Shown here: positions 28,564-36,566 of the stretch, one piece after another
Layout of the letters: each line of letters begins with the position of its first letter
How positions within the stretch are numbered: the first letter of the stretch is position 1
Assembly (NCBI RefSeq): GCF_000582785.1
Contig: NZ_HG931173.1
Span: forward strand, 865,362-929,361
Source of the DNA: Candidatus Blastococcus massiliensis AP3
GTDB lineage: Bacteria > Actinomycetota > Actinomycetes > Mycobacteriales > Geodermatophilaceae
Reading direction: 5' to 3'
DNA: 64,000 nt
Made by a program: the position numbers and the translations under genes
Notes under the pieces: generated by a model
What the model was told of the DNA's origin: nothing
The model's database searches: none
The model's input: the letters and a program-made list of their open reading frames with translations, nothing else

Positions 28564-29342
28564 CCGCCGACCACCTCACCGTCTCCCGCGAGGGCTCCGT
28601 CGCCGTCCTCACGATCGACCGGCCGGAGAAGCGCAACGCCATGACGGCGGGGATGTGGGCCGCGCTGCCCGGCGTCCTCGCGCCGCTGGCCGACGACCCG
28701 GAGGTGCGCGCCCTGGTCGTGACCGGGGCAGGACCCAGTTTCTGCGCGGGAGCCGACATCTCCGACCTGCTCGGCGGCGAGGACCCGGCCGATCCGATGG
28801 CCGACGTCCGCCGGCACAACCTCGCCGCCCAGGCCGCCCTGCGGGCGTTCCCGAAGCCGTCGATCGCGGTGATCCGGGGGCACTGCATCGGCGGCGGCGT
28901 CGAGATCGCGGCCTCCTGCGACCTCCGGTTCGCCGACCCCACCAGCGTCTTCGGGGTCACCCCCGCCAAGGTGGGCATCGTCTACCCGCCGTCGTCGACC
29001 AAGGCGCTCCTGGACCTGGTCGGTCCGGCGACCACGAAGTACCTGCTCTTCAGCGGCGAGCTGCTCGACGCCGCAGCCGCGCTGCGGACCGGCCTCGTCG
29101 ACCGGCTGGTCGATGCCGCCGACCTCGACGCCGAGGTCCAGCGGTTCACCGACGTCCTGGCCGCGCGGTCCGGGCTGACCCAGCGGGCCACCAAGGAGGT
29201 CGTGGCCGCGCTCACCGGCGGCGACGACGCCGAGGCCGTCGTCGCCCCCTGGTACCGCCGGACCATCGCCGACGGCGAGCTCCCCGAGGGCGTGGCCGCG
29301 TTCGCCGAGCGCCGCCCCCCGCGCTTCGGCTGGACAGGCTGA
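28560..29342 (+). CDS. enoyl-CoA hydratase/isomerase family protein
   Basis: A 260-residue crotonase-fold protein. The N-terminal TIDRPEKRNAMT, the oxyanion-hole segment FCAGADISDLLG and GHCIGGGVEIAASCDLR are as expected. At the second catalytic position, where hydratases have Glu, the sequence reads TPAKVGIVYPP, so it may act as an isomerase or a different crotonase. ATGA overlap with the metallopeptidase. Cytoplasmic. Confidence 0.88.
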   Translation: MTADHLTVSREGSVAVLTIDRPEKRNAMTAGMWAALPGVLAPLADDPEVRALVVTGAGPSFCAGADISDLLGGEDPADPMADVRRHNLAAQAALRAFPKPSIAVIRGHCIGGGVEIAASCDLRFADPTSVFGVTPAKVGIVYPPSSTKALLDLVGPATTKYLLFSGELLDAAAALRTGLVDRLVDAADLDAEVQRFTDVLAARSGLTQRATKEVVAALTGGDDAEAVVAPWYRRTIADGELPEGVAAFAERRPPRFGWTG

Positions 29343-29355
29343 CCCGGCCCTTTTC

Positions 29356-29382
29356 GTTTCGTACCCCGTGCTACAGGGGTAC
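29356..29382 (+). promoter_or_regulatory. possible SigB/SigF-like promoter
   Basis: GTTT (29356-29359), 17 bases, GGGTAC (29377-29382), close to the general-stress consensus GTTT-N15-17-GGGTAT, upstream of the envelope operon at 29596. The same bases form a 7-bp hairpin GTACCCC/GGGGTAC that could instead end the hydratase transcript. Confidence 0.3.
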
Positions 29383-29595
29383 CACCGGACCGCGGCGTTC
29401 CCCGATGGAGCCGGGACCCGGCACGGAGTTCCGCCGTGCCTCGACCTGCCTTCCGCCCGCCCGTGACGCATGGATGCGCCGGGCGCCAAGCCCGTGTCCA
29501 CACCCTCCGCGAACCGGCAGGTGTGGCCGAACGGCTCGGGGGTAGCGCCCACTCCGACCACGAGAACTGCCCACGAACACAGCCGAGGAGGACCG

Positions 29596-30393
29596 ATGAC
29601 TCACTCCATCGACGCCCCGCTCCCCCCGCCCGCCACCACAGCGGGGAGCACGGGCCAGAGCTCGTCGAACACCAAGGACGTCGCGAAGGACGAGGCCAAG
29701 GCCGTCGGCCAGACCGCCGCGCAGGCCGGTAGCCAGGTCGCCTCGACCGCGACCGACCAGGCGAAGGAAGTCGCCAACGAGACGCAGCGCCAGGCGCAGG
29801 ACCTGCTCAGGCAGGGTCAGTCCCAGCTCAAGGAGCAGACGGTCGCCCAGCAGCAGAAGGCGGCCCAGGGGCTCAGCTCCCTGGCCGGTGAGCTGCGCAG
29901 CCTGGCCGACGGCAGCAGCGAGGGCGCCCCCGGACCGGCACGCGACCTGCTCCAGCAGGCCTCCGGCCTCATCGACGGCTTCGCCGACAAGCTGCAGAAC
30001 CGCGAGCCGGCCCAGCTGCTCGACGAGGTCCGCAGCTTCGCCCGCCGCAAGCCCGGGATGTTCCTGCTCGGCGCCGCAGCCGCCGGCATCGTCGCGGGGC
30101 GCCTCACCAGCGGTGTCCGCGCCGCGCACAGCGACTCCGGCACCTCGGGAACCGGCTCGGCCGGCGGCTACCCGGCGACGAACTACGTCGACCCGGCCCC
30201 GACGTACTCGGACACCACGTACACCGACACCGCCAGCACCTACACGGGCACCGGCGCGGCCTACTCGACCGCCGGTTCCGCCCCGCTGCCGCCGCCCCCG
30301 TACGGCACCGTGCCGCCCGAGGGCAGCGCCGTGCCGCCGGCCGCGCCGGCCGGCTGGGACGACCCGGCTCGTCGTCCGGGCGGGGTGGGCTGA
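29596..30393 (+). CDS. helical membrane-associated protein, hypothetical (265 aa)
   Basis: Residues ~25-110 are Gln/Ala/Lys/Glu-rich and helical (TDQAKEVANETQRQAQDLLR), like late-embryogenesis-type or apolipoprotein-like repeats; a hydrophobic segment occurs near 150-170 (FLLGAAAAGIVAGRL); the C-terminal third is Tyr/Thr/Pro-rich and disordered. It is the first gene of a three-gene unit with the holin-like and DUF3618 proteins, a set common in actinobacteria and often stress-induced. ATG at 29596 with GAGGA upstream. Molecular role unknown. Confidence 0.75.
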   Translation: MTHSIDAPLPPPATTAGSTGQSSSNTKDVAKDEAKAVGQTAAQAGSQVASTATDQAKEVANETQRQAQDLLRQGQSQLKEQTVAQQQKAAQGLSSLAGELRSLADGSSEGAPGPARDLLQQASGLIDGFADKLQNREPAQLLDEVRSFARRKPGMFLLGAAAAGIVAGRLTSGVRAAHSDSGTSGTGSAGGYPATNYVDPAPTYSDTTYTDTASTYTGTGAAYSTAGSAPLPPPPYGTVPPEGSAVPPAAPAGWDDPARRPGGVG

Positions 30394-30395
30394 CC

Positions 30396-30923
30396 ATGAG
30401 CACCCCGTACAGCGGTGGCCAGCCCGGCGGAGGGCCCGGCTACGCGCCGCCCGTCGCCGAGCCCGCCACCCAGAACTACGCCGCCGACTACTCCCAGCCG
30501 CACAGCGGTGCGATGGGGACGCCGATGACCGACGAGGGCCGCCCGGACGTGGAGGGCAACTCGGTCGGTGCGCTGATCGGTGAGGTCACCAAGGACCTCT
30601 CGACCCTGATGCGCCAGGAGCTCGAGCTGGCCAAGGTCGAGATGAAGGCCGAGGCCAAGAAGGCCGGGCAGGGCGCCGGCATGTTCGGCGCCGCCGGCTT
30701 CGCCGGCTACATGGTGGCGCTGTTCCTCTCCCTCGCCCTCATGTGGGCGCTGGCCAGCGCCATCCCCACCGGCTGGGCGGGCCTGATCGTCGCCGTCCTC
30801 TGGGGCATCGTCGGCGCCGTCGCCTTCGTGATGGGCCGCAAGAAGTTCCAGCAGGTGAACCCCAAGCCCGAGCGCACCGTCGACACGCTGTCGCAGGTGC
30901 CCGGCGCCCTCAAGCCCCACTGA
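30396..30923 (+). CDS. phage-holin-like membrane protein (Phage_holin_3_6 family)
   Basis: A 175-residue protein with a disordered Pro/Tyr-rich N-terminus (1-50), an amphipathic helix GALIGEVTKDLSTLMRQELE (about 58-77), and two hydrophobic segments (about 98-120 and 125-145). This is the actinobacterial 'holin superfamily 6' layout; despite the name these are chromosomal envelope proteins, not phage lysis proteins. It follows the previous gene by 2 bases and precedes DUF3618. Confidence 0.85.
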   Translation: MSTPYSGGQPGGGPGYAPPVAEPATQNYAADYSQPHSGAMGTPMTDEGRPDVEGNSVGALIGEVTKDLSTLMRQELELAKVEMKAEAKKAGQGAGMFGAAGFAGYMVALFLSLALMWALASAIPTGWAGLIVAVLWGIVGAVAFVMGRKKFQQVNPKPERTVDTLSQVPGALKPH

Positions 30924-30961
30924 CCACGCCGACCTCCCCCACTCCCGAAGGAGTCGCAGAC

Positions 30962-31627
30962 ATGACCAGCAGTGACCCGGACGTCATCCGGCGGCAGATC
31001 GAGGACACCCGGCGCGAGCTCAGCTACGACGTCGACGCCCTCAACGAGAAGGTCAACCCGGCCCGCGTCGTGGACCGGCGGGTCTCCGCCGCGAAGGGAC
31101 GCATGACCGGCCTCAAGGACAAGGTGATGGGTTCCGCTCAGGACACCACGCATTCCGCGCACGGCATGGCGTCCAACGCCGCCGGATCCGTGCAGGGGGC
31201 CGCGAGCAACGCGGCCGGGACGGTGCAGGACGCCGCGTCCAACGCGGCCGGTGCCATCCAGGGCGCTCCGGACATGGCGATGCGCCAGACCCAGGGCAAC
31301 CCGCTGGCCGCCGGCCTGATCGCCTTCGGCGTCGGCTGGCTGGTGTCCAGCCTGCTGCCCGCATCGCAGAAGGAGCAGCAGCTGGCGCAGCAGGCCGAGA
31401 CGGCTGTCCGCGAGAACAAGGACACGCTGATGGCTCCGGCCAAGCAGGCGGCCCAGGAGATCGGCGAGCAGCTCAAGCCCGCCGCTCAGGACGCCATGGA
31501 GTCGGTGAAGTCCACCGCTCAGGACGCCGCCGAGACCGTCAAGAGCGAGGGCCAGTCCGCGGCCCAGGACGTGCAGGGCCAGGCCCAGCAGTCCAAGGAG
31601 TCGGTGCAGAGCAAGTCCGGTTCCTGA
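30962..31627 (+). CDS. DUF3618 domain-containing protein
   Basis: A 221-residue protein. The N-terminal DUF3618 motif is DVIRRQIEDTRRELSYDVDAL then VNPARVVDRR. Ala/Asn-rich repeats AASNAAG occur at about 70-100, a single hydrophobic segment at 115-132 (AAGLIAFGVGWLVSSLL), then Gln/Lys/Ala-rich helical repeats to the end. Usually co-encoded with the holin-like protein, as here. Start ATG 30962 after GAAGGAG. Function unknown, membrane-associated. Confidence 0.88.
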   Translation: MTSSDPDVIRRQIEDTRRELSYDVDALNEKVNPARVVDRRVSAAKGRMTGLKDKVMGSAQDTTHSAHGMASNAAGSVQGAASNAAGTVQDAASNAAGAIQGAPDMAMRQTQGNPLAAGLIAFGVGWLVSSLLPASQKEQQLAQQAETAVRENKDTLMAPAKQAAQEIGEQLKPAAQDAMESVKSTAQDAAETVKSEGQSAAQDVQGQAQQSKESVQSKSGS

Positions 31628-31656
31628 CCCGCGGGTCGCTGACCCGCACGATTCGC

Positions 31657-31690
31657 CTGCGCCCCGCTGGGATCTCCCAGCGGGGCGCAG
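31657..31690 (+). terminator. strong intrinsic terminator
   Basis: Perfect 16-bp stem (31657-31672 with 31675-31690), 30 bases after the DUF3618 stop and before the response-regulator gene. Ends the three-gene envelope unit. Confidence 0.75.
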
Positions 31691-31819
31691 TGCTGTCCGG
31701 GGTCGCCCGAAAGGGTGAGGGAAGGACGTGAGGGGCTGCTGCGGGCGGCCGTGGGCGCCGAAGTCCGGGGGGACGACGCCGACGCTCCGACCCCGGAGCC
31801 CGACCGACAGGAGCGCCCC

Positions 31820-32254
31820 GTGGGCGAGGCCCTGCACACCCTCGTGCCCACCCCGCGGCGCCCCGCGGAGACATCCGGGTTCCGCGTGCTCGTCGCCGAC
31901 GACGAGGACGACATCCGCGATCTGGTCGGCCTGGCCGTGGCCAAGGCCGGCGGCACGGTCGTCGGCACGGTGGCCGACGGCCCGTCGGCACTGGCCGCCG
32001 TCCGCGCCGACCGCCCGGACATCGCCGTCCTCGACGTCTCCATGCCGGGCCTGACCGGTCTGGACGTCTGCACCGCCGTGCGCAGCGACCCGGCCACCGC
32101 CGGGGTCCGCGTCCTCCTGCTCTCGGCCGGCGCCTCGCTCGACGACGTCGCCCGCGGCCTGTCCGCCGGCGCCGACGCCTACCTCTCCAAGCCGTTCTCG
32201 ATCGCCGGGCTGGTGCACCAGCTCCGGTCGTTCACCGATCGACAGCCTGCATGA
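31820..32254 (+). CDS. single-domain response regulator
   Basis: A 144-residue receiver-only protein. It has the acidic pair in VADDEDD (about 26-31), the phosphoacceptor Asp72 in IAVLDVSMPG, the conserved Ser in LLLSAGA and the Lys in YLSKPFS. No output domain. The GTG at 31820 follows ACAGGAG; the 35 upstream in-frame residues are unlikely. The stop overlaps the start of the histidine kinase by 4 bp, so the two are a coupled pair, in regulator-kinase order. Confidence 0.9.
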   Translation: MGEALHTLVPTPRRPAETSGFRVLVADDEDDIRDLVGLAVAKAGGTVVGTVADGPSALAAVRADRPDIAVLDVSMPGLTGLDVCTAVRSDPATAGVRVLLLSAGASLDDVARGLSAGADAYLSKPFSIAGLVHQLRSFTDRQPA

Positions 32255-33846
32255 CCACCGCCGTCCTGGACCGCGGGACCGACGCCCCCCTCCTCCCCCG
32301 GCGGGACGCGGCCGCCTGGCCGGCCGTCCTGCAGGGACCGCTGCCCGGCACCGTGCTGGCAGCGGCCGCGGCCGTGCTGCTCGCCGTCGGACTGCTGCCG
32401 GTCGTCGACGGCGCCCTGGTGGGCGCGGGGCTGGTCGCGGCGCTCGCCGCGACGGGCGCCGCCTGGCTCTCGCGGGGCGGCACCACCACCGTGCGCAGTG
32501 TCGGCCTGCCGGCGGTGGAGCTCACGGCCGTCGCCCTGCTCTACGCCGGGACCTCCTCCCCAGCCACGCTGGTGCTCCTGGCCGGCCCGGTGGGCGCCCT
32601 GGTGACCCGCCGGCTCGCGGAGCAGGCCACCGTCATCGACCGGCTGACCGCCGACCGGGCCGCGCTGCTCGAGAAGGTCCGCAGCCGCGCCGACGAACTC
32701 GACGAGGCCTCCCGCATCCTCGCCGCCCGAGCCCAGACCATGACCAGCGTCATCGACGCGGTGACCGAGCAGTCGATCATCGGCACCGACCCCGACGGCA
32801 CGATCCGCGTGTGGAACCCGGGAGCCGAGAAGCTGCTCGGACTCCCCCGCGCCGACGTGGTGCGCCGGCGCTCCATCGTGGAGTTCCACCTGGCCGAGGA
32901 GCTCGAGGAGGCGGCCGGGGACGCCGGCGCCGGTCTCGGCGCCCTCGTGCACGCCGCCCAGCAGCACGGCAGCGACGTGCGGGACTGGACCTACGTCGCC
33001 GCGGACGGGCAGCGGCGGATCGTCTCGGTGGCGGTCACGCCGCGCACCGACGACCGCGGCGTGCACGCCGGCTGGAACTTCGTGGGCACCGACATGACCG
33101 ACGTACGCGCCACCGAGCGCATGAAGGACCAGTTCGTCAGCCTCATCTCGCACGAACTGCGCACTCCGCTCACCTCGATCCTGGGCTACCTCGAGCTCGT
33201 GCTGGACGACGAGGGCCAGCCGCTGACCGACGAGCAGCGGAAGTACCTGACCACCGTCGAGCGGAACGCCGACCGGCTGCTGCGCCTGGTGGGCGACCTG
33301 CTGTTCACCGCGCGGGTCGAGGCCGGGCAGTTCACGTTGCAGCCCCAGGACGTCGACCTGGTGACGATCGTGCGCGCCGCCGAGGAGACCGCCCGCGTCG
33401 CCGCGACGACGGCGGGCGTGGAACTGCACGTGGAAGCACCGTCCGACGGCATGGTGGTCGCCGGTGATCCGGTGCGGCTGGGCCAGGCCTGCGACAACCT
33501 CGTCTCCAACGCGGTGAAGTTCACCCCCGCCGGCGGTCGGGTCACGCTGACGGTCTCGGAGGCGTGGCGGTCTGCTGACGGCACCGTGACCACGGAGGAA
33601 CGCCCCGGCGCCGAGCCGGTCGCCCGCCTGTCGGTCCGTGACACGGGCGTCGGCATCCCGAACGACGAGCAGGGCAAGCTGTTCACCCGCTTCTTCCGCG
33701 CCTCGACCGCGCAGCGCAACGCCGTCCCCGGCGTGGGGCTGGGCCTGTCGATCACCAAGGCGATCACCACCGCCCACGGCGGCACCCTCGACCTGGTCAG
33801 CGCCGAGGGCGAGGGCACCACCTTCACGCTCACGCTCCCCCGCTGA
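32251..33846 (+). CDS. membrane PAS-domain sensor histidine kinase
   Basis: A 531-residue kinase. Four hydrophobic segments lie in the first 120 residues (MASE-like sensor without a large loop), then a short coiled coil, a PAS domain (about 160-285; TEQSIIGTDPDGTIRVWNPG), the HisKA phosphorylation site His301 in ISHELRTPL and an HATPase domain with N box NLVSNAVKF, G1 DTGVGIP and G2 GLGLSITKA. Partner is the receiver protein just upstream. The signal is unknown. Confidence 0.92.
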   Translation: MTTAVLDRGTDAPLLPRRDAAAWPAVLQGPLPGTVLAAAAAVLLAVGLLPVVDGALVGAGLVAALAATGAAWLSRGGTTTVRSVGLPAVELTAVALLYAGTSSPATLVLLAGPVGALVTRRLAEQATVIDRLTADRAALLEKVRSRADELDEASRILAARAQTMTSVIDAVTEQSIIGTDPDGTIRVWNPGAEKLLGLPRADVVRRRSIVEFHLAEELEEAAGDAGAGLGALVHAAQQHGSDVRDWTYVAADGQRRIVSVAVTPRTDDRGVHAGWNFVGTDMTDVRATERMKDQFVSLISHELRTPLTSILGYLELVLDDEGQPLTDEQRKYLTTVERNADRLLRLVGDLLFTARVEAGQFTLQPQDVDLVTIVRAAEETARVAATTAGVELHVEAPSDGMVVAGDPVRLGQACDNLVSNAVKFTPAGGRVTLTVSEAWRSADGTVTTEERPGAEPVARLSVRDTGVGIPNDEQGKLFTRFFRASTAQRNAVPGVGLGLSITKAITTAHGGTLDLVSAEGEGTTFTLTLPR

Positions 33847-34050
33847 GCACACCGTCGTCCTCCGGACGACACCGCGGCCACCGGCCGTCCCCCTGCTGCG
33901 CTGAGCCGTTGCTCGCGTCCCCGTCGGGACCCTCCGGGCCCGCGACGGGTCCACGACGATCACTGCCCGGTGCCCCCTGCGCGGGGGGCCTTCCGTTCTT
34001 GCGGATTCCTTGCGGTTTCCCGGCGGGAGGCCTGCGGAAGGGTCGTCAGA

Positions 34051-34097
34051 GTTCTCCCTGTCGCCGGAAGCACCGGCGGTACGGACACAGGGAGAAC
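34051..34097 (+). promoter_or_regulatory. leader hairpin covering the ribosome-binding site of the CalY-like gene
   Basis: Outer stem GTTCTCCCTGT (34051-34061) with ACAGGGAGAAC (34087-34097), perfect over 11 bp; inner stem CGCCGG (34062-34067) with CCGGCG (34073-34078), loop AAGCA. The GGGAGAA Shine-Dalgarno of the gene starting at 34105 lies inside the outer stem, so translation should be blocked until the stem opens. Confidence 0.65.
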
Positions 34098-34104
34098 CTC
34101 AGTC

Positions 34105-34713
34105 ATGAGCGCCAAGGTCACCAGCACCACCGCCCGCAAGGTCATCGGTTCGCTCGGCGTCATCGGCGCCGCGGCTGCAGTCGCCGGCATGGGCACGTTC
34201 GGTGCCTTCACCGACAGCAGCACCCCGGTCGCGACGACCATCTCCTCGGGCACGGTCTCGATCGACCTGACCCAGCCGAGCCCCATCGCCTTCAACGCCT
34301 CGGGCCTGGTCCCCGGTGACACGGTCACCCGCCCGATGACCCTGAAGAACGACGGCAACACGCCCCTCAGCACGGTGAGCCTGACCTCGACCGCGACCGT
34401 CGGCAGCGTCCTCACCACCGACACCACCAACGGCCTGCAGCTGGCCGTCAAGGCCTGCCCGACCGCCTACGTCCAGGGCGGCACCACGCTGGCCCCGACG
34501 TTCACCTGCGCCAGCGGCGAGCGGACCGTGCTCACCGGCCCGGCCGTCACCATGAACGCCCTGAACAACCCGAACTCGCTGACCCCGGGCGGGACGGACT
34601 ACCTCGCGGTGTCCTTCACCCTGCCCGCTAGCGCCGACAACGGGTTCCAGAACAAGTCGGCCACGCTGAGCCTGGTCTTCACCGGCACCCAGCGCACCGC
34701 CGGCACCCGCTGA
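34105..34713 (+). CDS. TasA/CalY-like secreted protein with SipW-type signal peptide
   Basis: A 202-residue exported protein. The signal region VIGSLGVIGAAAAVAGMGTFGAFTDS ends in the FGAFTDS motif typical of SipW-dependent substrates. The mature part is Thr/Ser/Asn-rich and beta-rich (FNASGLVPGDTVTRPMTLKN), as in TasA/CalY fibre proteins, with two Cys (KACPTA, FTCASGE). The SipW-like peptidase follows 28 bases downstream. Likely surface or matrix component. Its start is held in a leader hairpin. Confidence 0.82.
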   Translation: MSAKVTSTTARKVIGSLGVIGAAAAVAGMGTFGAFTDSSTPVATTISSGTVSIDLTQPSPIAFNASGLVPGDTVTRPMTLKNDGNTPLSTVSLTSTATVGSVLTTDTTNGLQLAVKACPTAYVQGGTTLAPTFTCASGERTVLTGPAVTMNALNNPNSLTPGGTDYLAVSFTLPASADNGFQNKSATLSLVFTGTQRTAGTR

Positions 34714-34741
34714 CCCGGCCGATCCGACCGGAGATCACACC

Positions 34742-35371
34742 ATGACCGCCGTCCTCCCCGTCCGTCGCCCGGGGGCAGCCACGCAGCTGCCCCCGGCCGG
34801 GGACACCCGCTCCGCGTACGACCGGTTCGCCGGTCCGGCCCGCCGCTACCTGGGCCTGCTCGCCCCGTGGCTGGTCCGCGGAGTCGTCGGGCTGGCCGTC
34901 GCGGTCTTCGTGTTCCTCGCCGTGGGCCCGCACCTCCTCGGCTACCGCACCATGACGATGCTCACCGGGAGCATGGCGCCCGAGATCGAGGCCGGCGACG
35001 TCACCGTCGTCACGCCGATCGACATCGCGGACGTCACCGAGGGCATGGTCATCGCCTACCACCAGCCGATCGGCGACCGCTCGCTCGTCACCCACCGCGT
35101 CATCTCGGTGGAAAGCGGTCAGGACGGCACGGTCAGCGTCCGGACCAAGGGCGACGCCAACCCGGCGGCCGACCCCTGGACGGCGACCCTCGAGGGGGAC
35201 ACCGCGTACCAGGTGCGCGCCGTCGTCCCCGAGCTCGGCCACCTGATCCAGGCCCTGCGCGCCCCGGTGGTCGCCCAGGTGCTGCTCTACGGAGCCCCCG
35301 CGCTGCTCGCCGGCTGGCTCCTGCTCAGCATCTGGCGCCCCACCACAGACCAGGAAGAGGACCGGGCATGA
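34742..35371 (+). CDS. sipW: SipW-like type I signal peptidase
   Basis: A 209-residue membrane protease. A hydrophobic segment at about 46-66 precedes the catalytic Ser77 in MLTGSMAPEIEAGD; the general base position is His118 in LVTHRVIS, the Ser-His form of archaeal/ER and SipW peptidases rather than the Ser-Lys form of LepB. A second membrane segment lies near the C-terminus (LLYGAPALLAGWLLLSIW). It should process the proteins encoded on either side. Overlaps the next start by 4 bp. Confidence 0.9.
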   Translation: MTAVLPVRRPGAATQLPPAGDTRSAYDRFAGPARRYLGLLAPWLVRGVVGLAVAVFVFLAVGPHLLGYRTMTMLTGSMAPEIEAGDVTVVTPIDIADVTEGMVIAYHQPIGDRSLVTHRVISVESGQDGTVSVRTKGDANPAADPWTATLEGDTAYQVRAVVPELGHLIQALRAPVVAQVLLYGAPALLAGWLLLSIWRPTTDQEEDRA

Positions 35372-35796
35372 ACGCCATTCGTCGCACGGCCGTGCTGATC
35401 GGCCTCACCGTCGCCGTGATCATCGGCAGCAGCGTCACCGCGTCCGCCACCTTCGCCGACTGGGCCGCCCGCAACGCCACCGTCGTCACGAGCGGTGTCG
35501 CCGCCCCCGCCAACGTGAACGTCACCGTGACGTACTGCCACCCGGTGCACACCGTCGACGTGACCGTCTCGTGGCCCGCCAGCACCACGACCCGGGGAGT
35601 CACCGGCTACCGGGTCAACGCCTACCTGAACGACGGCAGCACCGTCGTCGTCGCGCAGACCGACGCGGCCACCCGCTCCGTCTCCGCCACCGTCGCCCGC
35701 AGTTACCTGACGCTGCAGCCGCGGGTGTCGGTCACGACGCTCACCAGCTACGGCTGGACCACGGAATCGGCTCGCTCGGCGGTGATCTCGTGCTGA
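35368..35796 (+). CDS. secreted protein with SipW-type signal and fibronectin-III-like fold
   Basis: A 142-residue protein with a signal peptide (residues ~8-30) and the SipW-type motif ASATFADW. The rest looks like one beta-sandwich: VNVTVTYCHPVHTVDVTVSW, a GVTGYRVNAYLNDG strand-turn and a final Cys, so a disulfide is possible between Cys57 and the C-terminal Cys. Probably a second substrate of the SipW-like peptidase and part of the same surface structure. ATGA overlap upstream, 7-base overlap downstream. Confidence 0.75.
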   Translation: MNAIRRTAVLIGLTVAVIIGSSVTASATFADWAARNATVVTSGVAAPANVNVTVTYCHPVHTVDVTVSWPASTTTRGVTGYRVNAYLNDGSTVVVAQTDAATRSVSATVARSYLTLQPRVSVTTLTSYGWTTESARSAVISC

Positions 35797-36464
35797 CCGC
35801 CCTGGTGGTCGACGCCGACGCCCTGGCCCGCCGCCGCGTCTCCGGTCTGCTGCGCCTCGGCGGCTGGCAGGTCCGCGAGGCCGCGGACGTCGCCACCGCC
35901 CGGCAGCTGGCCGCCACCTCCGAGATCGACCTGGTGGTCACCGACGCGTCGGTCGGGGGCGAGGACGGGCTGGCGCTGCTCCGGGACCTCCGCCACGACG
36001 GCTCGCAGGCCCGCTTCCTCGTCGCCACGAGGGAGGCCAACGCCGGCGTCCGCGCCGAAGCCGCCGCCGCCGGCGCCCTCGCCTGCCTCACCAAGCCGGT
36101 CGACCCCGGCACCCTCCTCGACTTCCTGCGCAGCCGGACCACGGGGCCGGCTGCGCGGGAGGCCCTCCGCGAGATCCACGACGTCGACGACCTGCACGAC
36201 GTCGACGTGGAGGCCGCCCTGATGGACCGACTCCAGGAGATGTACGTGACCGCACTGCCGGGCCGTCTGTCGGCCATCGACGTCCACACGCGTCAGGGCA
36301 ACAGCCCCGCCGTGGCCTCGGCCGCCTACACCCTGGCCGGGACCAGCGGGCAGCTCGGCCACCCGGAGGTCGCCTCGGTCTGCCAGGCGATCGCCGCCGA
36401 CGCCCGTCGCGGCGTTCTCGCCCATTCCCGGGTGCGGCACCTGCACGCACTGGCCGGCGTCTGA
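35790..36464 (+). CDS. receiver-Hpt-like protein with degenerate Hpt domain
   Basis: A 224-residue cytoplasmic protein. The receiver domain has the phosphoacceptor Asp52 (VVTDASVGG), Thr80 and the KPVD lysine; the N-terminal acidic site is DAD rather than DD. The C-terminal ~90 residues look like a histidine-phosphotransfer domain, but the position of the phosphorylated His is Tyr180 in AAYTLAGTSGQLG, so phosphotransfer through it is unlikely. GTG at 35790 overlaps the previous gene, tying the regulator to the secretion locus. Confidence 0.75.
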   Translation: MLTALVVDADALARRRVSGLLRLGGWQVREAADVATARQLAATSEIDLVVTDASVGGEDGLALLRDLRHDGSQARFLVATREANAGVRAEAAAAGALACLTKPVDPGTLLDFLRSRTTGPAAREALREIHDVDDLHDVDVEAALMDRLQEMYVTALPGRLSAIDVHTRQGNSPAVASAAYTLAGTSGQLGHPEVASVCQAIAADARRGVLAHSRVRHLHALAGV

Positions 36465-36490
36465 AGCCCTGACCCCGCTCGGACGCGCAC

Positions 36491-36533
36491 CGACGGAGCC
36501 CCCCGCATCGCCACGATGCGGGGGGCTCCGTCG
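36491..36533. terminator. 20-bp perfect bidirectional terminator
   Basis: 36491-36510 pairs perfectly with 36514-36533, loop CCA, between two convergent regulator genes; plus-strand T-run CTTTTT follows at 36561-36567. Confidence 0.85.
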
Positions 36534-36566
36534 TCGGCCCGCTCGAGGGGGCGAGGGGGCCCTTTT

